A stretch of 64,000 nt of DNA, taken from positions 186,001-250,000 of the forward strand of contig JABLXX010000005.1 of the NCBI GenBank assembly GCA_013177825.1. The letters are read 5' to 3'. The notes beneath the pieces were generated by a model. The model did not search any database, was not told the origin of the DNA, and was given only the letters and a program-made list of their open reading frames with translations. Positions 28,632 through 37,539 of this stretch are shown here, in pieces. Both the position numbers and the translations under genes were made by a program. The DNA comes from Syntrophaceae bacterium (GTDB lineage Bacteria > Desulfobacterota > Syntrophia > Syntrophales > PHBD01). The stretch's first letter is position 1, and each line of letters starts with the position of its first letter.

Positions 28632-30737
28632 ATGTGGAAGACACTTCAGCGGGGAGTTTCCCCGGAACGGCCCTATCGGGTTTCCTGGTCCGAAACCGGC
28701 TTCGACGGAGAAGGCGCGGCGACGCAGGCCGACGGAAGCACTTACTCCGGCGAATTCCTCAACGGCCGTTTTCACGGATTCGGCGTCTATACCTGGCCCG
28801 ACGGCAGCCGATATGAAGGCTCCTGGGAGGACGGCGTTCCCGAGGGTTCGGGACGGCTGACCCATGCCGACGGGTCGGTCCTGGAAGGAACCTGGACGGC
28901 GGGCAGCAGGGTGATGGAAGAACCGCCTGTCGTTCCGGAAACCGTCGAAACGGCCGAAGAGGAGCCCATCGCCCCGGAAAAGGAGGCGCAACCAGAGCCC
29001 GCAATACCACCTGTCGCGATGGAATTGGAGGGCTCCATCCCCGAAGCAGCCGTCGTGCCCAAACCGCCTGGAGAACCGGAACCGCCGCCCCCGGAAACAC
29101 AGGTTTCTGCGGATATGGAAACTGTTGCTCCGCCGCCTTCGGAGGAACCGGAACAGCCGGTCGATGAAACGCCAGCCCCGGGAAAGGCGTCCAGGAGAGG
29201 AAAACGGGTCGTCGAAGAACTTCCTGCCGTTTCAACAGAGGTCGAAACGGAACCCATCGTACCGGAGAAACGGGAAGGAGCGCTTCCAGAGGAAACGCCC
29301 ATCACCGAACTACCGCCTCAGGAAGAACCGATGATCCGTGTCCTGCCCGAAGCTGCCCCGGAACCGACGGAAGCCGTTCGGGCCGAATCGCTTGCAGAAA
29401 CGGAGCAGCTGGAGCCTGCCGCGGCTGAAACCATCCCCGAGCCCGAAGAAATCCCGGAATCGTATCCCTCCGAAGAGCCGTCCCCCTTGTCCGCGACAGC
29501 CTCCGGACTTGAACGGGAGGCCGTCCTCCCTGAAACGGCCTCCTTGCCCGAACCACTTCAGGAACCCGAAGTATCGGCGGCGGAACCGCTTCAGCCGTTG
29601 GATGAAGAGCCGGAGCAGCCGGTCGAGGAAGAAAGACCCGCCGCAGTACAGGCCGTCCGGGAAGAGCCCCCCGCCGATAACGGGGTGGAAGCAATGCCGG
29701 AGCCGCCGGAATTTGAAGCGGCCGAGATTCCCGAGGACAAGCCCCTCGAAGAACCGGAGATACCCATGGCAGCATCGCCGAGAAAACAGGGACGACAAGC
29801 GCGGGAAAGCGCGAAGGCCGAAGCGCAGGAGGAAGAAAAAGAGCGATTGAAGCCCGCAACGGCACGAGTTGAAAAGCAGGAGCCGCTTGAAGAACCGGCG
29901 CCGACCGAACCGGAGGAAGAATCTCCCCGGCTCCGGGGATCGAAGGCCCGCCGGAAGGCCAAGCCACCGGTGGAGATGGAGGAAGCTCCCGCTCCCCCCC
30001 CTGTTGAGACTCCCAGCGACTTGTTCGAGGATCTGGGCAGGGATCTTGGCGATGAGATGGGAAAGGCGGAACCGGAGGCAGCGGAACCGGAGGCAGCGGC
30101 ACCCGAGCCAACTGCGACGGAACTTCCCGACGGCAGTCTGTACACGGGCGACATGGAAGCGGACCGCCCTCACGGCAGGGGCATCGCGACTCATCCGGAC
30201 GGGCAGAGTTACATGGGGGAATGGCGCGTCGGCTTCCGGGACGGCATGGGAGTCCTTCATTACGTCGATGGAGCCGCCTACATGGGCGGTTGGCGCAACG
30301 ACCGGAAGGAAGGGCTGGGAATCATGACCTACCCCAGCGGCCGCACCTACATGGGAGAATGGCGGGACGATCGCTGCCACGGCCAGGGGACCGATATCTT
30401 CCCGGACGGCATGCGCTACGAAGGACAGTTCGAAAAGGGCAAATTCAACGGGATCGGAACACTGATCCTTCCGGACGGCCGGAAATACATCGGCCGTTTC
30501 GTTGACGGTCTCTTCAGCGGAAAGGGCATCCTGACGTTCCCCAACGGGGACCGCTACGAGGGCGAATTCCGGGAGAACAAGTATCACGGCCTCGGCGTCA
30601 TGACGATGGTGGATGGAAGGAAGTACGTGGGGCAGCTGGAAAACGGCCGTCCCCACGGCGAGGGAACCATGACCATGGCGGACGGACGCCGCCTGCAGGG
30701 TGAGTTCAGAAACGGCAAATTCATCGCCAGGAAATGA
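28632..30737 (+). CDS. MORN-repeat protein with a long acidic Pro/Glu-rich middle
   Basis: The 701-aa protein has about two MORN repeats near the N-terminus (YSGEFLNGRFHGFGVYTWPDG). A ~390-residue region (about 95-490) made largely of Pro, Glu and Ala follows, probably disordered. About eight tandem MORN repeats lie at the C-terminus, from YTGDMEADRPHGRGIATHPDG to GEGTMTMADGRRLQGEF. MORN arrays form beta-hairpin rods that bind lipids or scaffold proteins; bacterial roles are mostly unknown. No signal peptide was found. The start has no clear ribosome site. The second MORN gene follows after 49 bp, so the pair is probably one operon, divergent from fur. Confidence 0.8.
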   Translation: MWKTLQRGVSPERPYRVSWSETGFDGEGAATQADGSTYSGEFLNGRFHGFGVYTWPDGSRYEGSWEDGVPEGSGRLTHADGSVLEGTWTAGSRVMEEPPVVPETVETAEEEPIAPEKEAQPEPAIPPVAMELEGSIPEAAVVPKPPGEPEPPPPETQVSADMETVAPPPSEEPEQPVDETPAPGKASRRGKRVVEELPAVSTEVETEPIVPEKREGALPEETPITELPPQEEPMIRVLPEAAPEPTEAVRAESLAETEQLEPAAAETIPEPEEIPESYPSEEPSPLSATASGLEREAVLPETASLPEPLQEPEVSAAEPLQPLDEEPEQPVEEERPAAVQAVREEPPADNGVEAMPEPPEFEAAEIPEDKPLEEPEIPMAASPRKQGRQARESAKAEAQEEEKERLKPATARVEKQEPLEEPAPTEPEEESPRLRGSKARRKAKPPVEMEEAPAPPPVETPSDLFEDLGRDLGDEMGKAEPEAAEPEAAAPEPTATELPDGSLYTGDMEADRPHGRGIATHPDGQSYMGEWRVGFRDGMGVLHYVDGAAYMGGWRNDRKEGLGIMTYPSGRTYMGEWRDDRCHGQGTDIFPDGMRYEGQFEKGKFNGIGTLILPDGRKYIGRFVDGLFSGKGILTFPNGDRYEGEFRENKYHGLGVMTMVDGRKYVGQLENGRPHGEGTMTMADGRRLQGEFRNGKFIARK

Positions 30738-30786
30738 TCCGCCTCCATGCGGCGGGTTCCCAATACGGCTGACTGGGCAGAGCACC

Positions 30787-31350
30787 ATGAATGAATACTT
30801 AAAAAAGATCACAGATGGAGATCGCATTTCCCTCCTCCGGGAGGACTTCCTGCAGGAAGGCGAGGGAACGATCGCTTTCCCCGATGGAGGAAGCTATACG
30901 GGCTCGTTCCATCCGGGCCGCTTTTCCGGTTCCGGAAAATACACCTGGCCCGATGAGGCCGTTTATAACGGCCAATGGGAGGATGGCCTGCCCAACGGGA
31001 CGGGATGGATGATTCTCCCCGACGGGAGGATTTACGACGGCGAATGGCGGGATGGGATGCCCCACGGCACGGGAACGGAAACCCTGGCCGAAGGAGGCCG
31101 TTACGATGGCGAGTGGCTGATGGGACAGAAATCAGGCAAAGGCATGATGATCTTTGCCGACGGGAAGAAATATGACGGCGAATGGGATCACGATGTCTGT
31201 CACGGGCAGGGGACCCTGCACTTCGCAGACGGATCGCGATATACCGGCATCTGGAAGGATGGGGATTTCTTCGGGAAAGGGACCCTGACCCTGGCCAGCG
31301 GCTCGTCCTTCGAGGGGGAGTGGAAGGGGGAGGAGTTCATCATGCACTGA
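30787..31350 (+). CDS. MORN-repeat protein
   Basis: Start set at 30787 (MNEYLKKITDGDRISLLRED). The 187-aa protein is about seven MORN repeats of ~23 residues (YTGSFHPGRFSGSGKYTWPDE, YNGQWEDGLPNGTGWMILPDG and so on) after a short N-terminal helix. It lacks the acidic linker of its neighbour. No catalytic domain (such as a PIP kinase) is attached, so it is likely a binding or scaffolding protein. It ends 127 bp before the convergent biotin carboxylase gene. Confidence 0.85.
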   Translation: MNEYLKKITDGDRISLLREDFLQEGEGTIAFPDGGSYTGSFHPGRFSGSGKYTWPDEAVYNGQWEDGLPNGTGWMILPDGRIYDGEWRDGMPHGTGTETLAEGGRYDGEWLMGQKSGKGMMIFADGKKYDGEWDHDVCHGQGTLHFADGSRYTGIWKDGDFFGKGTLTLASGSSFEGEWKGEEFIMH

Positions 31351-31477
31351 CGGCGCCCGGCGGTTCTCCAAGGCCCCGTCCGCCTACCGGCAGCCCTGCC
31401 GGGCAGAGCATGTCTCCTTCGCGCCGGATTAAGAAATCATCTGCACGAACAAAACGACCCGCCGGTCCGGAACCGCT

Positions 31478-33235
31478 TCAGATATCCCCGGTGCATACCA
31501 CGATCATGGTGTCGCCCACGTCGACGGAGTCTCCCGGCTCGATCAGCACGTCCGACACCCGGCCGTCCAGCTCGGCGACGACATGGGTGTGCATCTTCAT
31601 TGCCTCCAGATCGATCAGGATGTCGCCCACGAAAACCTCGTCTCCCACATCGACGAGGACGCGGTTGACCTTCCCCTTGATGGACGACTTGATGATCCCT
31701 TCCCGCTTGAGCTCTTCGATTTCCTGGGTCGTCAGGATCCGCTTCTCCAGGAGGCGGCGCGTCCGCTCCTTCCGCTCCCGGTCGTCCGTGATCACGGCCT
31801 GGCCGTGCTCGTCGACGGTCACACTGGTCTTGTAGACCGTCTCCTCCAGGATGTAGTGGTCCAGATCGGGATAGCGAAAAATGGCCGGATGGGTTTCCAG
31901 GTAGGACGTATCGAATTTCCGCGACAGGAAATCGGGCTCGTCGCAGATGGCCAGATACAGGGGTATCGTCGTCTTGGGCCAGACGATGGTGAAGTCCTTC
32001 AACGCCCGCTTCAGCCGCTGCACCGTCTGGTCCCACTGGTATCCTCTAACGATCAGTTTCACCAGGAGCGAGTCGTACACCGTGGGGACCCGGTATCCCT
32101 TGTAGATGGCCCCGTCCACCCGGACCCCGGGCCCGCCGGGGGACTCGTAGATCTCGATCATCTTCCCGCCTTCCGGCAGGAAGCTGCTCTTGGGATCCTC
32201 TGCGTTGATGCGGACCTCGATGGCGATCCCGTTGAACTGGATATCTTCCTGCCTGAGGCCCAATGGATGGCCTTCGGCGATCCGGATCTGGTGCTGGACG
32301 ATATCCTCCCCGGTGATCATCTCGCTGACCGTGTGCTCCACCTGCAGGCGGGTGTTGACCTCCATGAACCAGAACTCGCTGGTCTTCGCATCGACGAGGA
32401 ACTCCACCGTGCCGGCGTTGACGTATCCGGCCGTCACGGCCGCTTTTACGGCGGCGGCATGGATCGCCGCCGTCACGTCGGAAGGCAGTTCCGCCGGCGC
32501 AATCTCCAGGAGTTTCTGATGCCGGCGTTGGATGGAGCAGTCGCGGGTACCCAGGTGAACCACGTTTCCCTGAGTGTCGGCGAGGATCTGGACCTCAATG
32601 TGGCGGGGGTTTACGATGAATTTTTCCGCGTAGATGCGGTCGTCGTGAAACGCGAGCAGCGCCTCCGCCCTGGCCAGGGGCATTTCTTTCATGAGTTCCT
32701 GCTCGTTCTCGATCTTCCGGACTCCGCGGCCGCCTCCGCCGGCCGTCGCCTTGAGAATGATGGGATATCCGCATTGCCGGGCGAAGGCCAGAGCTTCCTC
32801 AATCCCCGCATTACCGGGAGAAAAGCTGTTCGTCCCCGGAATGATTGGAATCCCGGCCTTGTGCATGGTTTCCCGTGCCAGGACCTTGTCTCCCAGGTCC
32901 CGGATGACCGAGGGCGGCGGTCCGATGAACAGGATGCCCGCCCGTTCGCAGGCAGCAGCCAGATTCGGGTTTTCCGCGAGGAAACCGTAGCCGGGGTGAA
33001 CGGCATCGGCCCCGCTCTTCAGGGCTGCATCGATGATCCGTTCAATATTCAGATAGCCCTTGCCCGGTTCGTCGCTGATCTTGATGGCCCGATCGGCGAA
33101 CCGCAGGAAATAGGCGTCGTAATCCGGTTTTTCATAGACGGCGATGGCCTCGATCCCCATCTCCTTGAGAGTATTCATGATTCGGAGAGCGATCTCGCCC
33201 CGGTTGGCAATCAAGACTTTCCTGATCGTCTTCAT
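31478..33235 (-). CDS. Biotin carboxylase fused to a biotin carboxyl carrier domain
   Basis: The 585-aa protein begins KVLIANRGEIALRI, the standard biotin carboxylase start. It has the ATP-grasp Gly-rich loop KATAGGGGRGVRK, the catalytic EVNTRLQVEHTVSE and a C-terminal biotinyl domain with EAMKMHTHV at about residue 550, whose Lys is the biotin site. It carboxylates biotin with ATP and bicarbonate for acetyl-CoA/acyl-CoA or pyruvate carboxylase. The carboxyltransferase subunit is not in the window. The fused form resembles the A subunit of acyl-CoA or pyruvate carboxylases in anaerobes. The gene stands alone with convergent MORN genes downstream. Confidence 0.93.
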   Translation of the reverse strand: MKTIRKVLIANRGEIALRIMNTLKEMGIEAIAVYEKPDYDAYFLRFADRAIKISDEPGKGYLNIERIIDAALKSGADAVHPGYGFLAENPNLAAACERAGILFIGPPPSVIRDLGDKVLARETMHKAGIPIIPGTNSFSPGNAGIEEALAFARQCGYPIILKATAGGGGRGVRKIENEQELMKEMPLARAEALLAFHDDRIYAEKFIVNPRHIEVQILADTQGNVVHLGTRDCSIQRRHQKLLEIAPAELPSDVTAAIHAAAVKAAVTAGYVNAGTVEFLVDAKTSEFWFMEVNTRLQVEHTVSEMITGEDIVQHQIRIAEGHPLGLRQEDIQFNGIAIEVRINAEDPKSSFLPEGGKMIEIYESPGGPGVRVDGAIYKGYRVPTVYDSLLVKLIVRGYQWDQTVQRLKRALKDFTIVWPKTTIPLYLAICDEPDFLSRKFDTSYLETHPAIFRYPDLDHYILEETVYKTSVTVDEHGQAVITDDRERKERTRRLLEKRILTTQEIEELKREGIIKSSIKGKVNRVLVDVGDEVFVGDILIDLEAMKMHTHVVAELDGRVSDVLIEPGDSVDVGDTMIVVCTGDI

Positions 33236-33406
33236 GGCGTGTCCTGTGCTGTTTTCGGAGTGCTTGGAAAATCAAGCAGTGGCGATCACGGATGGTATCT
33301 GCGTGCAAGGCGATCCGCAATCAACGGGCGAGGTGATACCACATTTGATGTCCCCTGACAATCCTTGATTGAAGCAACGGGACAAATTCCGGCCCGGTTT
33401 CTGCAA

Positions 33407-34222
33407 TCAGGGTTCCTGCTTTGTCTCATCGTCCGCCGGTTCTGAAACGGAAGCGGAAGCGGCTCCCGCCGATTCTTCGGACTCAGGAGGGTGCCCGGTT
33501 GCCGGCTCTTCCGGAACGGGCGCATCCGCGGCAACGGGAACCACGGACTGAGGAGGCTCCAGCCCGGCGATCCAGAGCGGGTGGCGGTGCCGGGCATAGT
33601 CGAGGCGGACCGTCCCGGTCAGAATACCCCGGAACATCGGGCGGTTGGGTTTGAGGAGGATGGCCCCGACATGGGCCAGGAACGCAAGGAAGAACAGCAT
33701 GAAGAACACGTTATGCGCCCAAGTGGCCCACAGGAGAACCGTCAGGGACATGTCGGGCGCATAGATATTCTTGTATGTTTTCACCAGCCCCGAGACGATC
33801 AGTCCCGCGATGATCACCGCCATGCCCAGGTAGGCCAGGCGCTGCTCCGGCAGGTATTTGTGAAAGGGCGGCTCTTCCCCCTTGCCGAAAAAGCTCCGGA
33901 TCACCTGCCAGGACTCCCTGAGATCACCCTTGCGCGGCAGGAGGTCATAGTCCCCACGGATGGCATGGTAGATGAGGTGGAAGACCGCCGCGGCGATGAA
34001 TACGACGGATGCCGCGTAATGCACATTCAGAGACGTTATGAAATCGCCCGACCAGGCCAGACCGGGCAGCTTGTTGATGGAATAGCGGGCCGCGACCGGC
34101 AGCTCAAAGATTCCGGAAAGCAGCAGCAGGAGTCCCGAGAGCGCAATCGTCCAGTGCTCCAGAAGCTCCACGAGGCCGTGACGGACCACCCACCCTTTTT
34201 CTTCCAGGATTCGTTCAGCCAT
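33407..34222 (-). CDS. Cytochrome b556-type membrane subunit (formate dehydrogenase gamma-like)
   Basis: The 271-aa protein has about four to five membrane helices with paired histidines suited to haem b (HGLVELLEHW, NVHYAASVVFIAAAVFHLIYHA, WAHNVFFMLFFLAFLAHVG). This is the pattern of FdnI/FdoI-type quinone-interacting subunits. The last ~50 residues form an Ala/Pro/Glu-rich tail unlike normal members. The gene overlaps the end of the Fe-S subunit gene by 8 bp, so both are made together. No molybdoenzyme or other catalytic subunit lies next to them, and the partner is unknown. Confidence 0.85.
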   Translation of the reverse strand: MAERILEEKGWVVRHGLVELLEHWTIALSGLLLLLSGIFELPVAARYSINKLPGLAWSGDFITSLNVHYAASVVFIAAAVFHLIYHAIRGDYDLLPRKGDLRESWQVIRSFFGKGEEPPFHKYLPEQRLAYLGMAVIIAGLIVSGLVKTYKNIYAPDMSLTVLLWATWAHNVFFMLFFLAFLAHVGAILLKPNRPMFRGILTGTVRLDYARHRHPLWIAGLEPPQSVVPVAADAPVPEEPATGHPPESEESAGAASASVSEPADDETKQEP

Positions 34223-35228
34223 CCTGCTTTTCCTCCTCCTTCACACGCTCTTTCCGCTTGGACAGATAACCAAGAGCCCCGGCGATGCCCGCCGCCGCTC
34301 CCGCCACCGGCGAGATGAGAACCGCGCGGCCCAGGCCGTCGGTCTTCTCCATCTTCCGCGGCATCGGGCCGAATCCGGGGCGTCCCTTGCCTTTTGCAAC
34401 CGCCCGGTCAAGAACATTGAAGGGAACCGGCGACACGTAGAGCGTGGACGTGCCCCCGTTCTCCTTCTTCCCGTATAGGTAGCCGCCGGATTTTCCCGCC
34501 CGCTCTTCCGCAAGGGCGAAGATTTTTTCCCGCGGCCCGATCAGAAGGGCCTGGCGGGGACATGCCTCGACGCAGGCGGGCAGGCCGCCGTCTTTCAAGC
34601 GGTCCGCACAGAGATCACACTTGAACATCACGCCGTTGCCGGCCAGCGTCGGCAGAACGTGCAGGTAGATCCCCACGCCCGACTGGCGCTGGGGAATTTC
34701 CCAGGGGCAGACGGTGCGGCACTTGGCGCCGCCGAAGCAGAGATCGGGATCGATGACGACGGCCCCGCTCTCGTTCTTGTGATTGGCCGCGAAGGGACAG
34801 ATGGTGGCGCAGGCGGGATTGTCACAGTGCATGCACCGCCTCGGGATGGAGAGCGTCCGCATTGCTCCGTCGACCTCCACGTCCGCCTTCTGGACGAAGA
34901 TCCGGTTGTAGGGGGTCAACCGGTCATGGACGTCCTGCTTGTTCGACCAGTCCTCGATCCCCTTGTTTCCGACGGGGAAAGGCGCGGGTATGGGATCGAC
35001 CGGTTTCGGAACCTGGGCGTTCCTCGCGGATTTGCATGCAGTAACGCAGGCCGGGACCGGACGATCCGGGCAGCCGTCGCAGAGATTCAGGTCGATCAGG
35101 GTTGCGAGCCGCCCTTCCCTCTGTTCCGCCGTTGCCACACGGGGAACCATAAGTCCGCCCGCTGCGGCAAGTCCCGCCCCTGCCTTGAAAAAGTTCCGGC
35201 GGGATATCCCTTCTTCCTTTTTTTTCAT
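34215..35228 (-). CDS. Tat-exported polyferredoxin subunit (FdnH/HybA-like)
   Basis: Start set at 35228, giving the twin-arginine signal SRRNFFKAGAGLAAAGGL; the longer frame upstream is non-coding. The 337-aa protein has four [4Fe-4S] sites: CDGCPDRPVPACVTAC (an unusual first site), CMHCDNPACATIC, CFGGAKCRTVC and CDLCADRLKDGGLPACVEAC. A C-terminal membrane helix (LISPVAGAAAGIAGALGYL) follows. This is the beta-subunit layout of periplasmic formate dehydrogenases and related enzymes. It passes electrons to the overlapping cytochrome b gene. The missing alpha subunit makes it an orphan module; one of the Mo enzymes elsewhere could use it only if exported, and those seen here lack signal peptides. 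Confidence 0.88.
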   Translation of the reverse strand: MKKKEEGISRRNFFKAGAGLAAAGGLMVPRVATAEQREGRLATLIDLNLCDGCPDRPVPACVTACKSARNAQVPKPVDPIPAPFPVGNKGIEDWSNKQDVHDRLTPYNRIFVQKADVEVDGAMRTLSIPRRCMHCDNPACATICPFAANHKNESGAVVIDPDLCFGGAKCRTVCPWEIPQRQSGVGIYLHVLPTLAGNGVMFKCDLCADRLKDGGLPACVEACPRQALLIGPREKIFALAEERAGKSGGYLYGKKENGGTSTLYVSPVPFNVLDRAVAKGKGRPGFGPMPRKMEKTDGLGRAVLISPVAGAAAGIAGALGYLSKRKERVKEEEKQDG

Positions 35229-35588
35229 GACAGCCACCCTGGATTTCGCTTTCAGATTTTCTATATCTCTACCGATAAGTACGAGTGAAATCATCCGCAC
35301 ATCGTAGGTGAGATGATAGTAAGCGGGATTGGGTTTGTCAAACAGGGCACCCTGCCGTTCCTGTGGAAATGCAGAATCGGCTTGAATATCCTCGGAAAAC
35401 GGGTTATCAGAAGTTTGGTGGATACAGGCGGCAGGACATGCCGCCCGGGCGGGATGCCAGGACCCCGTAATCCGGATCATTCGTTTCGCTCGCCGGAACA
35501 CCGAACGGCCAAGGATGGCGAGGGGAAAGCGGCACGATAACCGTATCTCAACCGCCTGACAGGAACCTTTGATCGAAGGAGGAAGGAT
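35229..35588. other. Intergenic region, no gene seen
   Basis: About 360 bp between the divergent Fe-S subunit and TPR genes. No complete ORF with coding character; it presumably holds both promoters, none assigned. Confidence 0.45.
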
Positions 35589-36062
35589 ATGGCAGCATTG
35601 AAGTTATCGTTCGGTCGCGGAGCGAAGAAGGAAAAAACCCCTGCGCAGACGAACACGGTCCCCGTCAGGAGCAAGACCAAGGACGCCGACTCGCCGGGCG
35701 AGGAATGGCGGATCCGGGGACTTTCCTTCCTGATGAAGGACGACTTCACCAGCGCCATCGAGGCCTTCACCCAGGCCGTTTCCGCCGACCCAAGCTATGG
35801 CCGGGCCTTCCACAATCGAGGTTTCGCCGCCTATAAACTCGAACAGTTCGAGGCAGCCGTCCGGGATTTCGACAAAGCCATCGACCTGGACCCGGGTCAT
35901 GCCGAGGAGGCGGGCAGCTATGTCTACCGGGGCCTGTGCAACGAAAAGATCGGCAGGCACGAGCAGGCCATCGAGGACATGAAACTGGCCGTCACCTTCA
36001 AGAACAAGGATGCCGAGCACTACCTGCTGTGGCTCAGCCGCGGGGGCGATTCACAGCGTTAG
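35589..36062 (+). CDS. TPR-repeat protein
   Basis: A perfect GAAGGAGGAAGGAT precedes the ATG. The 157-aa protein has a basic N-terminal ~40 residues and then about three tetratricopeptide repeats. Typical residues are visible in AIEAFTQAVSADPSYGRAFHNRGFA, AVRDFDKAIDLDPGHAE and YRGLCNEKIGRHEQAIEDMKLAV. It has no signal peptide and is probably a cytoplasmic interaction module with an unknown partner. The DUF3617 gene follows by 72 bp. Confidence 0.85.
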   Translation: MAALKLSFGRGAKKEKTPAQTNTVPVRSKTKDADSPGEEWRIRGLSFLMKDDFTSAIEAFTQAVSADPSYGRAFHNRGFAAYKLEQFEAAVRDFDKAIDLDPGHAEEAGSYVYRGLCNEKIGRHEQAIEDMKLAVTFKNKDAEHYLLWLSRGGDSQR

Positions 36063-36134
36063 GCGCCGGACGGGATGATCCGGTTCGCGATCCTCCCGTT
36101 GGAAACTTGAAATCACAGGAACGGAAGGATTGCC

Positions 36135-36602
36135 ATGAACAGGATGTTCTTCGTTATCATGGCGCTTCTTCCGTTTTTTTTCACTCCCTCCGCCGCAGCG
36201 CAGCCCGCATTTTCCGAGGGATTCTGGGAAATCACGGTAACGATGGAAATTCAGGGGCTTGATCCCGGCCTGTCGCGCCCTCACGTCTACCGGCGTTGTC
36301 TCACCGCGAAGGATCCGATTCCACGGGAACCCGAGCGGGACCAGCACTGCCGCCTCCTCCGGTCAGGCCTCGAAGGCGAAGCCCTCACATGGAGCGTCCA
36401 GTGCGGAATGGAAAGGGGCTCGATGACCGGGAAGGGACGGGCTCTTTTTTACGGGGAAACGCTGAGGGGTGTCATGAGGGGAAAGATCCGGGGAGAGGGG
36501 AAGAAAACCCTTTCCATGATCCAACGGATCGAAGGGAGGCGGATCGGAGACTGCCCGGAGGCTACGGAAGATCCGCGCAGATCCGGGCCACCACATCGGT
36601 AA
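36135..36602 (+). CDS. Exported DUF3617-like protein
   Basis: The 155-aa protein starts with a signal peptide (RMFFVIMALLPFFFTPSAAAQPA) followed by FSEGFWEITVTMEIQG. The pattern 'G-x-WE-(I/V)' near the N-terminus, a C-containing middle (RRCLTAKDPIP, HCRLLRSG) and a final C matches DUF3617 periplasmic proteins, whose function is unknown. The 3' end overlaps the end of the convergent ATP-grasp gene by 41 bp, so one of the two C-termini is probably fixed by this tight arrangement. Confidence 0.75.
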   Translation: MNRMFFVIMALLPFFFTPSAAAQPAFSEGFWEITVTMEIQGLDPGLSRPHVYRRCLTAKDPIPREPERDQHCRLLRSGLEGEALTWSVQCGMERGSMTGKGRALFYGETLRGVMRGKIRGEGKKTLSMIQRIEGRRIGDCPEATEDPRRSGPPHR

Positions 36603-37539
36603 TTCCCAGCCCAGCCTCCCCGGCCGCCGCCAGGAACCCCGCATCCGGCGACAGGCAGGGATTCGTGTTGACCTCCAGCACCCAGGGACGACCGTCCCCG
36701 TCCACACGGAAATCAACCCGCCCGTATCCCCTAAGCCGGAAAACCTCCCAGCAGCGCAGGGCGATTCTCCTCAGGGAGGCCAGCAGGTCCGCATCCGCAT
36801 CCGGGAAGCGAAAACACCTCGGCGTCTGCCGGTACTCGAAGGAATCGGTGTCCCATTTGGCCCGATAGTCCACCAGGCGCAGCTTTCCGGGCGGAAAGTT
36901 CTCAAAGAGAATCTCAGCCGGGGGAAGAACCCGGGGATCTTTTTCATCCGCCAGCAGGGAAAGATTGAATTCCCGTCCCTCGACATAGGCCTCGGCAAAG
37001 CAAGGTCCGCCGATCGTTTCACGGCGGAGGCGGAGGGCCTGCCGGAGTGCGGCGGCTCCGTCCGCGTAAAGGACCGACCGTTCATCGATCCCGATGGAGG
37101 CATGCTCCCAGACGGACTTGAGGATATATCGCCCCGGTGCGACCGGACCGGGAGGATTCTCTTCCACCGCAAGCCAGGGCGGTGTATCGATTCCCTCCAG
37201 GGTCATGATCCGCTTGGCCAGAGGCTTGTTCGACGTCAGGTAGGTTGCATCGGCGGAGGCCCCGGTGAAGGGGATGTTCAGGAAGTCCAGGGTCATCGGG
37301 CCCAGAGCGATGAGGCTCCCCTTCCCTGCCACGGACTCGACGAGATTAAAGGCAAAACGGGGCTGGAGACGGTGGAGGGATTCAATGGCTACCCCAAGGT
37401 CCAGGCTCAGGGGTACGGGAACGGGCCGATGCCCCAGCGCCGCCAGGGCCTGACAGACGGTCTCCACCTCCACCAGCACATCCTGCTCATCCATCCCGGA
37501 ACCGTCGGCGACGGCTCCATGCAGCACGACCACGGTCAT
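36562..37539 (-). CDS. ATP-grasp ligase (D-Ala-D-Ala ligase-like), second of a pair
   Basis: Start set at 37539, overlapping the upstream ligase stop as ATGA. The 325-aa protein shows an N-terminal domain with FNLVESVAGKGSLIALGPMTLDFLNIPFTGAS. The central ATP-grasp lid and the metal-binding end DFRVDGDGRPWVLEVNTNPCLSP follow. These are D-Ala-D-Ala ligase family motifs, but the protein is too divergent to be the cell-wall Ddl. It forms a three-gene operon with another ATP-grasp ligase and a KamA-type aminomutase, suggesting peptide-bond formation on a beta-amino acid (inference). Confidence 0.82.
   Translation of the reverse strand: MTVVVLHGAVADGSGMDEQDVLVEVETVCQALAALGHRPVPVPLSLDLGVAIESLHRLQPRFAFNLVESVAGKGSLIALGPMTLDFLNIPFTGASADATYLTSNKPLAKRIMTLEGIDTPPWLAVEENPPGPVAPGRYILKSVWEHASIGIDERSVLYADGAAALRQALRLRRETIGGPCFAEAYVEGREFNLSLLADEKDPRVLPPAEILFENFPPGKLRLVDYRAKWDTDSFEYRQTPRCFRFPDADADLLASLRRIALRCWEVFRLRGYGRVDFRVDGDGRPWVLEVNTNPCLSPDAGFLAAAGEAGLGITDVVARICADLP

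Noticed and set aside
28696-30100. CRISPR or tandem DNA repeats in the Pro/Glu-rich stretch
   Set aside because: The repetition is low-complexity protein code without constant repeat units or spacers. No CRISPR array was seen anywhere in the window.
31583-33358. 591-aa plus-strand ORF opposite the biotin carboxylase
   Set aside because: Shadow of the clear biotin carboxylase-BCCP gene on the minus strand.
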